Source: Eubacteriales bacterium
Lineage (GTDB): Bacteria > Bacillota > Clostridia > Christensenellales > CAG-138
Reading direction: 5' to 3'
DNA: 64,000 bases
Assembly: GCA_021373115.1 (NCBI GenBank)
Contig: JAJFTI010000030.1
Location: 1-64,000, forward strand
A model generated the notes under the pieces. It searched no databases. It had not been told where the DNA came from and saw nothing but the letters and a program-made list of their open reading frames with translations. Below are positions 15,869 through 26,087 of this stretch, piece by piece. The stretch's first letter is position 1; every line of letters begins with the position of its first letter. The position numbers were made by a program, and so were the translations under genes.

Positions 15869-17227
15869 ATGCTCAATCAACGCGAAATTTTTGAAACGCA
15901 GCACATGATCGACCGCGAACATCTCGACATTCGCACGATCACGATGGGCGTTTCCCTGCGCGACTGCGCGCATGGCGACGTGAACATTGCGACAAGAAAG
16001 ATTTACGACAAGATTACGCGCTGCGCCGAACGGCTTGTTTCCGTTGGCGAGGACATCGAGCGCGAAATGGGCATTCCCATCGTGAACAAGCGCATCTCCG
16101 TTACCCCCATGGCGCTGGTTGCGGAAGCGAGCGAAACGGAGGATTATGTCCCGTTTGCGCTTGCGATGGACCGTGCGGCGGAGGCCTGCGGCGTGAATTT
16201 CATCGGCGGGTTTTCCGCGTTGGTTCAGAAGGGCTTTACGGCTGGCGACCGCCGATTGATCGCCGCGATTCCGGAAGCGCTCGCGACCACGAAATACGTT
16301 TGCTCCTCCGTCAACGTCGCTTCCACGCGCGCTGGCATCAACATGGACGCCGTGCGGCTTATGGGCGAAGTCATCAAAGCGACGGCGGAACGCACCGCCG
16401 ATCAGGACGGCTTAGGCTGCGCGAAGCTCGTCGTTTTCTGCAACGCGGTGGAGGACAACCCCTTCATGGCAGGCGCGTTCCACGGAACGGGCGAGGCGGA
16501 GTGCGTCATCAACGTCGGCGTATCCGGCCCCGGTGTGGTGTATCATGCGCTGAAAGAAGTGCGCGGCGCGTCGATCGACGTTGTTGCGGAAACCGTTAAG
16601 AAAACGGCGTTCAAGGTCACACGAATGGGACAGCTCATCGCGCGAGAAGCCAGCATGCGGCTGAACGTTCCCTTTGGAATCGTTGATCTCAGCCTTGCGC
16701 CAACGCCCGCGCAGGGGGACTCCGTTGCGCGGATCCTCGAGGAGATGGGGCTGGAGCGCTGCGGAACGCACGGAACGACGGCGGCGCTCGCGCTGCTTAA
16801 CGACGCGGTGAAAAAGGGCGGCGTGATGGCCTCCTCACAGGTCGGCGGGCTTTCCGGCGCGTTCATCCCCGTTTCGGAGGACGAGGGCATGATTGCCGCC
16901 GCGCAGGCGGGCACGCTGACGATCGACAAGCTGGAAGCAATGACCTGCGTCTGCTCCGTCGGTTTGGATATGATTGCCGTTCCCGGCGATACGCCCGCGG
17001 AGACGATCTCCGCAATTATTGCGGACGAAGCTGCCATTGGCATGATCAACAGCAAGACGACCGCCGTTCGCATCATTCCCGCGCCGGGAAAACAGGTTGG
17101 GGACATGGTGGAAATGGGCGGGCTGCTCGGCAGCGCGCCGGTGATGCCGGTGCATACGGAATCGAGCGCGGCGTTCATCCAGCGCGGCGGGCGCATTCCC
17201 GCGCCGCTGAACGCGCTGCGGAATTAA
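15869..17227 (+). CDS. DUF711 / UPF0210 (PFL-family) protein
   Basis: 452 residues, full length for the family. It is glycine-rich with conserved blocks such as [26 protein letters not shown] and [13 protein letters not shown]. Sequence relationship to glycyl-radical enzymes gave the PFL name, but no glycyl-radical loop is evident. Function is unknown. It follows the ACT-domain gene and precedes fhs and folD, so a link to one-carbon or amino-acid metabolism is reasonable inference. Confidence 0.88.
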   Translation: MLNQREIFETQHMIDREHLDIRTITMGVSLRDCAHGDVNIATRKIYDKITRCAERLVSVGEDIEREMGIPIVNKRISVTPMALVAEASETEDYVPFALAMDRAAEACGVNFIGGFSALVQKGFTAGDRRLIAAIPEALATTKYVCSSVNVASTRAGINMDAVRLMGEVIKATAERTADQDGLGCAKLVVFCNAVEDNPFMAGAFHGTGEAECVINVGVSGPGVVYHALKEVRGASIDVVAETVKKTAFKVTRMGQLIAREASMRLNVPFGIVDLSLAPTPAQGDSVARILEEMGLERCGTHGTTAALALLNDAVKKGGVMASSQVGGLSGAFIPVSEDEGMIAAAQAGTLTIDKLEAMTCVCSVGLDMIAVPGDTPAETISAIIADEAAIGMINSKTTAVRIIPAPGKQVGDMVEMGGLLGSAPVMPVHTESSAAFIQRGGRIPAPLNALRN

Positions 17228-17300
17228 TCCTTTCGAGGCGGGATAAATAAAAAGGGAAAGAATACGATTATCTAGAGCGGAGAACTATTTTTTCGATACA

Positions 17301-17316
17301 GCGGGCGAAGGCCCGC
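17301..17316. repeat. Small hairpin in fhs leader
   Basis: GCGGGC-GAAG-GCCCGC ends 5 bases before the AAGGAG of fhs. A stable GNRA-like tetraloop stem this close could modulate initiation. The rest of the 107-bp gap shows no recognisable tetrahydrofolate riboswitch. Confidence 0.4.
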
Positions 17317-17334
17317 GGCGCAAGGAGAGCATGC

Positions 17335-19008
17335 ATGAGCCTATCCGATATTGAAATTGCCCAGCAAACGCAGATGGAACCCATCGCGCAGATTGCCGGC
17401 GAACTGGGAATCGACGAGCGGTACCTGGAGCAATATGGCAAATACAAAGCGAAGATCGACTATAATCTATTGAACGACGAGAAGAACGCACCGGACGGCA
17501 AGCTGATTCTGGTAACGGCCATTTCCCCGACCCCTGCGGGCGAGGGAAAAACGACCACGACGGTCGGCCTGGCCGACGGCCTGCGCAAAATCGGAAAAAA
17601 CGCGATCGTTGCCCTGCGCGAGCCTTCGCTTGGCCCGGTTTTTGGCGTGAAGGGCGGCGCGGCGGGCGGCGGAAGGGCGCAGGTCGTGCCCATGGAGGAT
17701 ATCAACCTGCACTTTACGGGGGACTTTCACGCGATCGGCGCGGCGAACAATCTGCTCGCGGCGATGCTGGACAACCATATCTACCAGGGAAACGCGCTGG
17801 GGATCGATCCGCGCAGGATCACCTGGCGCCGGTGCGTCGATATGAACGACCGCCAGCTGCGCTTTGTGGTGGACGGACTGGGCGGGCGCGTCAACGGCGT
17901 TCCCCGCGAGGACGGCTACGATATTACCGTTGCCAGCGAAGTGATGGCGGTGCTTTGCCTTGCCTCCGACGTTTCGGACTTGAAGCAGCGCCTCGCGCGC
18001 ATGATCGTTGGATATACCTACGCCGAGCAGCCCGTGACCGCGGGCGATCTGCACGCGGAGGGCGCGATGACCGCGCTGCTGAAGGACGCGCTCAAACCGA
18101 ACCTTGTGCAGACGCTGGAGCATACGCCCGCTTTAGTGCATGGCGGACCGTTTGCCAACATTGCGCATGGCTGCAACTCGCTGCTTGCCACGCGCATGGC
18201 GCTCAAACTCGGCGACTACGCGGTGACGGAAGCGGGATTCGGCGCGGATCTCGGCGCGGAAAAGTTTCTCGATATCAAGTGCCGTATGGCGGGATTAACG
18301 CCCGCAGCGGTGGTCGTTGTCGCGACGGTTCGCGCGCTCAAACACCACGGAGGAGTGCCAAAGGATCAGCTCAACGCTGAAAACCTCAACGCGCTCGAGA
18401 AGGGGCTGCCGAACCTGCTCCAGCATGTAAGCAACATCAAGGACGTGTTCCATCTGCCCTGCGTGGTGGCGGTCAACGCGTTTCCAAAGGACACGAAAGC
18501 GGAGCTGAATCTCGTGGAAGCGCGCTGCAGGGAGATGGGCGTTCACGTTGCGCTCTCCGAGGTCTGGGCGAAGGGCGGGGAAGGCGGCGTGGCGCTGGCG
18601 AGGGAAGTCTGCCGTATAGCGGAACAGCCGAATGAATTTACGCAGAGCTACCCCTTGGATTTGCCGATCGAGGAAAAAATCGATGCGATTGTAAAAAAGA
18701 TCTACCACGGTGAAGGCGTAACGTTCACGCCGCAGGCGCGTCAGCAGGCGCAAAAGCTGACGGAACTCGGCTTTGGAAACCTGCCGGTCTGCATGGCAAA
18801 GACGCAGTATTCGTTTTCGGACAACGCATCCCTGCTCGGTGCGCCGGAAGGGTTCACCGTTACGGTGCGCAATCTAAAAGTCAGCGCGGGCGCGGGGTTT
18901 CTCGTTGCGCTCACGGGGGATATCATGACCATGCCGGGCTTGCCCAAGTCGCCCGCCGCGGAGCGGATCGACGTGGACGACAGCGGCAGAATCAGCGGAT
19001 TGTTTTAA
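17335..19008 (+). CDS. fhs: Formate-tetrahydrofolate ligase
   Basis: 557 residues, the normal length. It catalyses ATP-dependent formation of 10-formyl-THF from formate and THF in the cytoplasm. The P-loop is [10 protein letters not shown] (about 66-75). Further family blocks are [19 protein letters not shown], the [11 protein letters not shown] segment and RWKGG-equivalent MARHGG-type regions. AAGGAG precedes the ATG. It forms a one-carbon pair with folD 37 bp downstream. The organism may be acetogenic, purinolytic or simply use formate for purine and serine synthesis. Confidence 0.97.
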   Translation: MSLSDIEIAQQTQMEPIAQIAGELGIDERYLEQYGKYKAKIDYNLLNDEKNAPDGKLILVTAISPTPAGEGKTTTTVGLADGLRKIGKNAIVALREPSLGPVFGVKGGAAGGGRAQVVPMEDINLHFTGDFHAIGAANNLLAAMLDNHIYQGNALGIDPRRITWRRCVDMNDRQLRFVVDGLGGRVNGVPREDGYDITVASEVMAVLCLASDVSDLKQRLARMIVGYTYAEQPVTAGDLHAEGAMTALLKDALKPNLVQTLEHTPALVHGGPFANIAHGCNSLLATRMALKLGDYAVTEAGFGADLGAEKFLDIKCRMAGLTPAAVVVVATVRALKHHGGVPKDQLNAENLNALEKGLPNLLQHVSNIKDVFHLPCVVAVNAFPKDTKAELNLVEARCREMGVHVALSEVWAKGGEGGVALAREVCRIAEQPNEFTQSYPLDLPIEEKIDAIVKKIYHGEGVTFTPQARQQAQKLTELGFGNLPVCMAKTQYSFSDNASLLGAPEGFTVTVRNLKVSAGAGFLVALTGDIMTMPGLPKSPAAERIDVDDSGRISGLF

Positions 19009-19045
19009 CTTAAACACGCGCGAGCGCAGAAACGGAGCACACATT

Positions 19046-19903
19046 ATGGCGAGGATCCTCAAGGGCGCGGAGGTCGTCTCCGCTCTGCACGCGCAACTGA
19101 CGCCGCAGGTGGAAGCGCTGAAGGCGAAGGGAGTTTTACCGACGCTGGCGATTGTTCGCGTTGGCGCGCGGCAGGACGACGTGGCCTATGAAAAAGGCGC
19201 GACGAAGCGCGCGGAAACGCTCGGCGTTGCGGTTCGAACGTTCCTGCTGGACGAGGGCGCGACGCAGGCGGAGCTGCTCGCCACCATTCAGGCAATCAAC
19301 GCGGACGATGCCATCCATGGCGTTTTGCTGTTTCGACCGCTGCCGAAACGGATGGATGACGAATCGGTTCGCGCGGCGCTGCTGCCGGAAAAGGATATCG
19401 ACGGCATTACGGACGGGTCGCTCGCGGGGGTGTTCACCGGAACGAGACGTGGATTTCCGCCCTGCACGGCGCAGGCTTGCATGGAGATTCTAAACTACTA
19501 CCGGATCCCCGTTTCGGGAAGAAACGCGGTTGTAATTGGCCGGAGTCTTGTGGTTGGCAAGCCGGTTGCCATGATGCTTCTTCAGCAAAATGCAACGGTG
19601 ACCGTTTGCCATACGAAGACGCAGGATATGCCCTCCGTCACGAAACAGGCGGATATCCTGATCGTCGCCGCCGGGCGAGCAGGGGTGGTCGGAGCGGACT
19701 ACGTGAGCGCGGGGCAGACCGTCATTGACGTTGGCATCAACTTTACGCCGGAAGGCGCGATGGTTGGCGATGCGGACTTTGCCGCAATTGAACCAATTGT
19801 CGGCGCGATCACTCCGGTTCCGGGCGGGGTTGGCACCGTTACAACAACGGTATTAATCGCCCATGTTATTGAAGCGGCGCAGCGCTCGATAAAGCGCGGC
19901 TAG
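19046..19903 (+). CDS. folD: Methylene-THF dehydrogenase / methenyl-THF cyclohydrolase
   Basis: 285 residues. Bifunctional enzyme converting 5,10-methylene-THF to 10-formyl-THF, the step adjacent to fhs. The catalytic Tyr/Lys lie in VAYEKGATKRAE (near residue 50). Conserved blocks PLPKRMDD, KDIDGIT and the Rossmann segment VVIGRSLVVGKPVA are present, as is the C-terminal TPVPGGVGTVTT. All expected motifs are intact. Confidence 0.97.
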   Translation: MARILKGAEVVSALHAQLTPQVEALKAKGVLPTLAIVRVGARQDDVAYEKGATKRAETLGVAVRTFLLDEGATQAELLATIQAINADDAIHGVLLFRPLPKRMDDESVRAALLPEKDIDGITDGSLAGVFTGTRRGFPPCTAQACMEILNYYRIPVSGRNAVVIGRSLVVGKPVAMMLLQQNATVTVCHTKTQDMPSVTKQADILIVAAGRAGVVGADYVSAGQTVIDVGINFTPEGAMVGDADFAAIEPIVGAITPVPGGVGTVTTTVLIAHVIEAAQRSIKRG

Positions 19904-19937
19904 ATTCTTGTTTTTCATTTCGGGTGGGGGATTTCTC

Positions 19938-20810
19938 GTGAAGCAAAGCATTGGAAAGAGTTTTCTGTTTACGCTGGCCGTATATGGATTGGCCGCGCTT
20001 TTCGGATTATTTGTTTACCGAACGCTGCGGCTGGAGCCAATCGTCCGGCTGCTTGCGGCGGACGTTGCGGCGACGCTGCTGGTCTATCTGGTCAGTGTGC
20101 CGCTGGGAAACGCTTCCGTCTACGATCCTTACTGGTCGGTCGCGCCGGTTGTGATGCTGCCGTTTGCAATATCGGAATTCGGCGAGTGGAACGCGGGGAC
20201 GATTGCGCTGTTGGTCTGCGTCGTCTACTGGGGCGTCCGGCTGACCGCGAACTGGGCATATACCTTTCGCGGGTATGCGCACCAGGACTGGCGCTATACG
20301 ATGCTCCGCGAAAAGACGGGCGCGTTCTACCCGCTTGTAAGCCTGCTCGGAATCATGCTGTTTCCAACGCTCGTCGTGTTTTTCTGTCTGCTGCCGGCGC
20401 TGCATTATATTCAAAACGGCGGGGTCAACTGGATGACAGGCCTCGGATTTCTGCTCTGCCTCTCGGCTGCGACGCTTCAGTTGATTGCGGACGCCCAGAT
20501 GCATGCGTTTCAAACGCGCGCAAAGAACCGTGCCGCAATCCTTCGAACGGGCGTCTGGCGGCATGCGCGGCATCCGAACTACCTTGGCGAAATTCTGATG
20601 TGGTGGGGCGTATACCTCGTTACGGTATCGGCGCTGCCGCAACTCTGGCCGCTCGGCCTTGGCGCGCTTCTGAACACGCTGATGTTTCTGTTCATCAGCA
20701 TTCCCATGGCGGAAACAAGGCTTTCCGGATATAAAGAGGGTTTTGACGCGTATGTTGTGGAAACGAACCTTCTGCTCCCGCTGCCGCTGGGAAAGGCGAA
20801 ACAGCGGTAG
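19938..20810 (+). CDS. DUF1295 membrane protein, steroid-reductase / isoprenylcysteine-methyltransferase-like
   Basis: About 290 residues with six to seven hydrophobic segments. The C-terminal signature RHARHPNYLGEILMWWG followed by PMAETRLSGYKEGFDAY is characteristic of DUF1295/ICMT-like integral membrane enzymes, which reduce or methylate lipids. GTG 19938 follows GGTGGGGG; the earlier ATG 19908 overlaps the folD end without a ribosome site. No operon partner is evident, though a response regulator starts 77 bp later. Confidence 0.8.
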   Translation: MKQSIGKSFLFTLAVYGLAALFGLFVYRTLRLEPIVRLLAADVAATLLVYLVSVPLGNASVYDPYWSVAPVVMLPFAISEFGEWNAGTIALLVCVVYWGVRLTANWAYTFRGYAHQDWRYTMLREKTGAFYPLVSLLGIMLFPTLVVFFCLLPALHYIQNGGVNWMTGLGFLLCLSAATLQLIADAQMHAFQTRAKNRAAILRTGVWRHARHPNYLGEILMWWGVYLVTVSALPQLWPLGLGALLNTLMFLFISIPMAETRLSGYKEGFDAYVVETNLLLPLPLGKAKQR

Positions 20811-20887
20811 AGCGAATCGGGAAAGAGGATTCCGAAGGATCGCAGCGACATGGCAGCGCATATTTGTGTGCAAACGGGAGGAGCCGG

Positions 20888-21571
20888 ATGCGGTTATTGG
20901 TGGTAGAGGACGACAAGGACCTCAGCTGTGCGCTTAAATCGCGATTCACGCAGGAGGGCTTTGAATGCGATACTTGCGAAGACGGCCTTGACGCCGGATA
21001 TTATCTGAAGAACGGCGGTTATAACGCCATGATTCTGGATCGCATGCTGCCGGGAAGGGACGGACTGACGATTCTGCGCGAAATGCGGCAGGGAGGCGAC
21101 GCAACGCCGGTGCTCATGCTCACCGCGCTGGAAACGGTGAAGGACCGCACGGACGGGCTGGACGCGGGTGCGGACGATTACCTGGTGAAACCGTTCGCCA
21201 TGCCGGAACTGCTTTCGCGCATCCGCGCGCTGATTCGGCGTCCGCCCGCGATCCGCGGCGGCGAAACGCTTTGTTTTGAAGATCTGTCCCTCAATCCTTC
21301 CCAGTGCAAACTCGTTTGCGGAAAGAACGCGCAAACCCTCTCCCGCAAGGAGAGCGCGGTGCTGGAGCTGTTTTTCGAGCACCCGGATCGGGTGCTCTCC
21401 CGTGCGGAACTACTCTCGCGCGGGTGGGGCGGCGACGAGGCGGTGGAAGACGGAAACGTGGATAACTACATCTATTTTTTACGCCGCAGGCTGAAGGCGG
21501 CCGGAACGCGCGCGGCGATAAAAACGGTGCACGGCGTTGGATACCAACTGACGATGGAATGCGACGAATAG
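20888..21571 (+). CDS. OmpR-family response regulator
   Basis: 227 residues. Receiver domain with acidic pocket (E7/D8/D9 region), phosphoacceptor D51 (MILDRMLPG) and conserved K near 100 (DDYLVKPF). A winged-helix DNA-binding domain ends in KTVHGVGYQL. GGGAGGAG precedes the ATG. It overlaps the sensor kinase frame and probably controls the transport/export operon downstream. Confidence 0.95.
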   Translation: MRLLVVEDDKDLSCALKSRFTQEGFECDTCEDGLDAGYYLKNGGYNAMILDRMLPGRDGLTILREMRQGGDATPVLMLTALETVKDRTDGLDAGADDYLVKPFAMPELLSRIRALIRRPPAIRGGETLCFEDLSLNPSQCKLVCGKNAQTLSRKESAVLELFFEHPDRVLSRAELLSRGWGGDEAVEDGNVDNYIYFLRRRLKAAGTRAAIKTVHGVGYQLTMECDE

Positions 21572-21594
21572 AGGCGGCACAGGAGCGGGCGGAT

Positions 21595-22869
21595 ATGGAA
21601 GAGCGAAAACTGCGGCTACACCTGATACGGATCTATGTCGTCACCATAGCCGCAATCCTTGCGGCGCTGCTGGCGGCGATCCTGCTGTTTTCGGTTCGGG
21701 AAATTGAGCAAAAAAACCGCGAAACGTTTACCACGCTGCTTACCGCGCTGGGGGACGAACTCCAAACCAATAATATTGTTCGGCACAGCGAGCTTCGAAG
21801 ACAGGAACAGGAAAACCGCCTGTTCCTTCTGGTAAAGGATAATGGGGAAGCGCTTCTTTACAACAGTCTGGACAGCACCGGAAAGGAAGACCTCCTGAAA
21901 ATCATCGAACAGGCGGCGCGCGAGGAAGGATTCGACACGCAAAGCCTTCCGCTGACGAACGCCAGGCGCACGTCCCCGGTTCGCCCGTACTCGGTAAATG
22001 GAGAGCGCTATCTTGGCGCGGTGAGCATTCTCCCGCTTGCAAACGGGTATCGTACGCTGACCCTGGCACAACGTCTGGATGCTTCATGGTCCGGCAGCGT
22101 TGCGTTCTACTGCATTCTCTACTTCGGCGGCGTGTTTTTGCTTGGCGGCGTCGGCGTCATGCTGATCGACCGTGCGCTGCAGCCTGCCCTGGAAAGTCGA
22201 AAGCGGCAGAATCAGTTTATCGCCGCGGCGTCCCATGAACTGCGCTCCCCGCTTGCGGTGATTTCCGCAAACGCCGAGATGCTGCCGGTCGTCACTCCGG
22301 AAGGCGCGGCTACGGCGGGCATTATTACTGCGGAGTGTGCGCGGATGTCCCGCCTGATCGGCGATTTGCTGATGCTGGCATCCGCAGACGCCAAGTCATG
22401 GACGTTCATCCCGGAACCGATTGAGCTGGACACCCTGCTGCTGAACGTTTACGAAGCATATGTTCCGCTCTACCGGAAAAGCGGCTGTACGCTGGAGCTC
22501 CGGCTGCCGGAAAATTCGCTTGCGCGGGTTCGGGGAGATGCGGAACGGCTGAAGCAGGTGCTTGGAATCCTGCTGGAAAACGCGTTGTCCTATGGCGTGA
22601 CGCAGGATCGCCGTTCGGTTGAGCTCAGCGTATCGACCCAGAGGCAGCGCGTAAGCATCTGCGTGACGGATCACGGGGACGGACTTTCCGCAGAGCAGAA
22701 AGCGCATGTGTTCGACCGGTTTTACCGGGCGGATACGTCCCGCAGGGAGAAGCAGCATTTCGGTCTGGGGCTTTCCGTTGCGCAGGAGCTGGTTGCGCTG
22801 CAAAAAGGAACGCTGGATGTATTCGATACGGCGGGGGGCGGATGCACGTTTCGCATTCTGCTGGGATAA
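21595..22869 (+). CDS. Two-component sensor histidine kinase
   Basis: About 424 residues. Two membrane helices (around residues 8-32 and 162-187) flank an extracellular sensor loop of ~130 residues; no clear HAMP domain follows. The dimerisation/phosphoacceptor motif is ASHELRSPL with H214. The ATPase domain shows N- and G-boxes (LLENALSYG, FGLGLSVAQEL). A start at 21559 is also possible and would overlap the regulator by 13 bp. Partner of the regulator at 20888. Confidence 0.93.
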   Translation: MEERKLRLHLIRIYVVTIAAILAALLAAILLFSVREIEQKNRETFTTLLTALGDELQTNNIVRHSELRRQEQENRLFLLVKDNGEALLYNSLDSTGKEDLLKIIEQAAREEGFDTQSLPLTNARRTSPVRPYSVNGERYLGAVSILPLANGYRTLTLAQRLDASWSGSVAFYCILYFGGVFLLGGVGVMLIDRALQPALESRKRQNQFIAAASHELRSPLAVISANAEMLPVVTPEGAATAGIITAECARMSRLIGDLLMLASADAKSWTFIPEPIELDTLLLNVYEAYVPLYRKSGCTLELRLPENSLARVRGDAERLKQVLGILLENALSYGVTQDRRSVELSVSTQRQRVSICVTDHGDGLSAEQKAHVFDRFYRADTSRREKQHFGLGLSVAQELVALQKGTLDVFDTAGGGCTFRILLG

Positions 22870-22897
22870 ATTGATTTGAAATCGAAGGATGATACGG

Positions 22898-22925
22898 GCG
22901 CGCTCAAAAGCGCGCTCTTTTCATT
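22898..22925 (+). terminator. Intrinsic terminator after sensor kinase
   Basis: GCGCGCT-CAAA-AGCGCGC followed by TCTTTTCATTTT. It separates the two-component genes from the binding-protein operon. Confidence 0.8.
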
Positions 22926-22998
22926 TTAGATTAGAGGATTTTTAGAGATTTGTTGGATAGAATAGGGGGCGTAAGAAACAGGAGGATGATACATTTTT

Positions 22999-25215
22999 AT
23001 GAAAAAAGCGATATCCATTCTGCTCTGCGCCGTTCTTTTGGCCGGGGCGATCGGTTGCAGTGGCCCTTCGGGTGCAAGCAACTCAAATGCCGCAGATGCC
23101 GCGACCGGGCGGTATATGGAACAGGTCATCGACCTGCCGATTCCGGAAGGATTCAGCGAGCAGTATGTCATCGGTTTGGCTGCGCTGGAAAACGGCGTTG
23201 AGGTATTTACCAATACGTATGCCGATAACAAAGACGGAACATCAAGCGCGCGTTATTTCCGTTATACGATCCTGGACGACGGATCAGTAAAAACCGCCGA
23301 AGAACAATGGCTGAACGACCTTGCGGTGGACGGCGGGAACGAAATGCGCGTGATTCGCGCAAAAGACGGCGCACTCTATATGTTTTATAGCGGGTTCGGC
23401 GAAAATTACCAGATTCAGCCGCATTTTATCGTGAGCCGCGACGACGGAAAAACCGGCACGGAACTGACCGGCGACGGAATTTCAACCATCGCAATTGCCA
23501 ACAGCTTCGGTGTGCTGGACGACGGCTCCATCGCGTATACCGACTATTTTAACGCGAACCTTGGGCTGCTGGATCAAAACGGCAGCATGGTGGAACAGTT
23601 GGAGGGTGAAACAGGAAAGGCAACGCCGACGCTCGCCGCTTCCGGCAGCCGCATCGCAACCATTGCGCCGGAGGCAAAGGCGATTCGCGTGTATGACCGC
23701 GCGGATGGAACCAGCGCGAATTACGAGTATGCCATTGCCGAAAACAGCTCCGTCATCATGGCGTTTTCGGCGGACGGCGCGCTCTATCTTTGCGACGCAA
23801 CGGGTATCTACCGCCATACGCAGGATGGAACGCTCTGGGAGCGGATTATGGATGGAGGCACCTGCAACCTCGGATTGCCGTCCTTCTATCCCGGTAATAT
23901 GGTGATTCGCGCCGGAAGCCCGGATACGATTTATCTTTGCGACTCAAGTTCGGTCTTTCGCTACTGGTATGACGAAACCGCGCCTGCCGCCGCAAGCGAG
24001 GAACTGAATATCTTCTCGCTCAAGGAGAACGAAACCGTTCAGCAGGCGGTCGTCGCATTTAACCGCGCGCAGAGCGAAGTGCTCGCGATTTACACCGTGG
24101 CTATGGGCCAGGACGCGGGCGGCACGGAACAGGACTATATCAAAGCCCTCAATACGGAGCTTCTCGCGGGAAACGGGCCGGATGTGCTGATTCTGGATGG
24201 ACTGCCCGTTGAGTCCTATGTTCAAAAAGGCGTTCTTGCGGAAATCGGCGGAATTCTGGATCAGGCGGAGGTCGTACTGCCGAATATCCGCACCGCTTCG
24301 CAGTCTCCGGACGGAAAGCTCTATGCAATGCCAACAGGCATTCGCGTACCGCTGGCCTATGCCAGCGGCGATCCGGACAGCGCGTTTTCCTCGCTCTCTG
24401 CGCTGGCGGACGCCTGCGAAGCCTCCGGAACCGAACCGCTGCTCTCCAGCACGGCATTCAACTACCAGATGCTTGCGGAAGTGCTGCTGAGTTACTATGG
24501 CGGCGATCTGTATCAAAACAAGGACGGCGCGGTAAACGCGTTCCTTTCGGACATCGGCCGTATCAGCAAAGCGATCGGCGCAGACGAAGTGCTTTGCGAA
24601 GGCTGGGAAGCGGCGCAGGGCAGCACACAGGAAGAACTGCTGAAAGTCGTGCGCATGCAGAACGGCGGGCCGCAGATCTGGGCGAACGCGACGAACCGGG
24701 CGTCGGCAGCGCTGTTTCTGCCCATGGGGTCGCTGTATGGGGGGATGATCAATCTCGCCGCGGCGGAACAGCTGAACAAAACGTTCTGCGGAATCAACAA
24801 ACAGTATGAACCGGTTGGAATCGTTGGCGTTAACCGCGCCGGCAAACATACGGATGCTGCGGCATCGTTTCTGAACACACTGTTCTCTTACGATGTGCAG
24901 AGCGGCAATAAATTCGCCGAGCAGTTTCCGGTGAACCAGAAGGCAATCGAAGAAACGCTGAACCGCGTGGATAATACCATTTCAAGCGGCATGTCGATTG
25001 ATCCGGAGATCACCATCTTTGCGGAATGGCCTTCCGAGGCGATGCGTGCGATGCTGGGCTCCATGATAAAGGAACTCAACCGTCCGCTCGCGACCGATCA
25101 TACCCTCAGCGAGATGCTGGTTCCGTTGATCGTGTCCTATCTCGATAGCAGCGATACGCTGGAAACCGCCGCGGGGAAGATGGAAAGCGTGATTTCCACC
25201 TATTTATCGGAATGA
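22999..25215 (+). CDS. Very large extracellular solute-binding lipoprotein
   Basis: 738 residues, against ~420-550 for common CUT1 binding proteins. Lipobox cysteine is C20 (AGAIGC). Residues ~30-320 form an extra N-terminal module of short beta-rich repeats with recurring DGS/DGT/DGA turns (VLDDGSIAYTD, AKDGALYMFY, SADGALYLCD), suggesting a beta-propeller. A solute-binding domain follows from about residue 330 (QAVVAFNRAQSEVLAIYT; GNGPDVLILDG) to the end. AGGAGG precedes the ATG. Its stop overlaps the first permease start (ATGA). Confidence 0.85.
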   Translation: MKKAISILLCAVLLAGAIGCSGPSGASNSNAADAATGRYMEQVIDLPIPEGFSEQYVIGLAALENGVEVFTNTYADNKDGTSSARYFRYTILDDGSVKTAEEQWLNDLAVDGGNEMRVIRAKDGALYMFYSGFGENYQIQPHFIVSRDDGKTGTELTGDGISTIAIANSFGVLDDGSIAYTDYFNANLGLLDQNGSMVEQLEGETGKATPTLAASGSRIATIAPEAKAIRVYDRADGTSANYEYAIAENSSVIMAFSADGALYLCDATGIYRHTQDGTLWERIMDGGTCNLGLPSFYPGNMVIRAGSPDTIYLCDSSSVFRYWYDETAPAAASEELNIFSLKENETVQQAVVAFNRAQSEVLAIYTVAMGQDAGGTEQDYIKALNTELLAGNGPDVLILDGLPVESYVQKGVLAEIGGILDQAEVVLPNIRTASQSPDGKLYAMPTGIRVPLAYASGDPDSAFSSLSALADACEASGTEPLLSSTAFNYQMLAEVLLSYYGGDLYQNKDGAVNAFLSDIGRISKAIGADEVLCEGWEAAQGSTQEELLKVVRMQNGGPQIWANATNRASAALFLPMGSLYGGMINLAAAEQLNKTFCGINKQYEPVGIVGVNRAGKHTDAAASFLNTLFSYDVQSGNKFAEQFPVNQKAIEETLNRVDNTISSGMSIDPEITIFAEWPSEAMRAMLGSMIKELNRPLATDHTLSEMLVPLIVSYLDSSDTLETAAGKMESVISTYLSE

Positions 25216-26087
25216 TACGCGCTCGAAATAAGAGAATGGGCAGGGGGGAGGCGCGCGCTGCGCTCGCCTTCCTCGCCCCGAGTCTGATCGGTATTTTCGG
25301 CATGGTGCTGCTGCCGACGGCGGATGTAATCCGAAGGTCGTTTTTTTCCGCGATGGGCAATACGTTTGTCGGGCTGGAAAACTACAGAGCCATTTTCGAA
25401 AACGAATCCTTCCGGCTCGCGGTGGGCAATACGATCCGCTTTCTGCTGGTTTGCATTCCGCTGCTCCTGCTGCTTTCGCTCGCAACCGCGCTCATGCTCT
25501 ACCGGCGGAAACGGCTGCAGGATCTGTTCCGAACGACGTACCTGCTGACGCTGGTCGTTCCCGTTACGAGCGTCGTGATGATTATTCAGACCGTGTTTCA
25601 TAAAAACGGGCTGCTCTCCGCGCTCTGCGCTCTGCTGGGATCGACTCCGCAGGACTGGCTCAACAGCGAATTTGCGTTTCTCGTGCTAGTGGTCTGTTAC
25701 CTCTGGAAGTACTTCGGCTATAACGTAATCCTTTGGCTTGCGGGACTTGCGGCGATTCCGGATTCCTATTACGAGGCCGCGCGTGTGGACGGCGCAAACG
25801 AAATCAAATGTTTTTTCTATATTACGCTGCCGCAGCTGGGCGGAACGCTGTTTATTACAGGCGTTCTTGCGCTGATCAACTCCTTTAAGGTGTTTCGCGA
25901 GGCCTACCTTGTTGCGGGACGGTATCCGAACAGCAGCATCTATATGCTGCAGCATGTGCTCTCCAACTGGTTCTCCAATTTGGATATGCAGAAGATCAGC
26001 GCGGCGGCGGTGCTGCTCATGCTGTCGATCCTGCTGGTGGTTTTTGCAGCGCAGCGCCGGATGGATCGAAAAAAGGAGGGCGCATGA
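25212..26087 (+). CDS. CUT1-type sugar ABC permease (UgpA/LacF-like)
   Basis: 291 residues with six predicted membrane helices. The ATPase-contact EAA loop is YYEAARVDGANEIKCFFYIT near residue 187. It couples translationally to the binding protein upstream (ATGA) and to the second permease downstream (ATGA). No ATP-binding subunit is encoded in the operon, as often seen when a shared MsiK/MsmK-type ATPase is used. Confidence 0.92.
   Translation: MIRARNKRMGRGEARAALAFLAPSLIGIFGMVLLPTADVIRRSFFSAMGNTFVGLENYRAIFENESFRLAVGNTIRFLLVCIPLLLLLSLATALMLYRRKRLQDLFRTTYLLTLVVPVTSVVMIIQTVFHKNGLLSALCALLGSTPQDWLNSEFAFLVLVVCYLWKYFGYNVILWLAGLAAIPDSYYEAARVDGANEIKCFFYITLPQLGGTLFITGVLALINSFKVFREAYLVAGRYPNSSIYMLQHVLSNWFSNLDMQKISAAAVLLMLSILLVVFAAQRRMDRKKEGA

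Noticed and set aside
17228-17334. Tetrahydrofolate riboswitch before fhs
   Set aside because: The gap is only 107 bp and lacks the long paired core and pseudoknot sequences I would expect; only a 6-bp hairpin is present.
20888-21571. Bacitracin-type BceRS/BceAB system
   Set aside because: The kinase has a large external loop and the downstream genes are CUT1 permeases and an adaptor, not a BceAB transporter.
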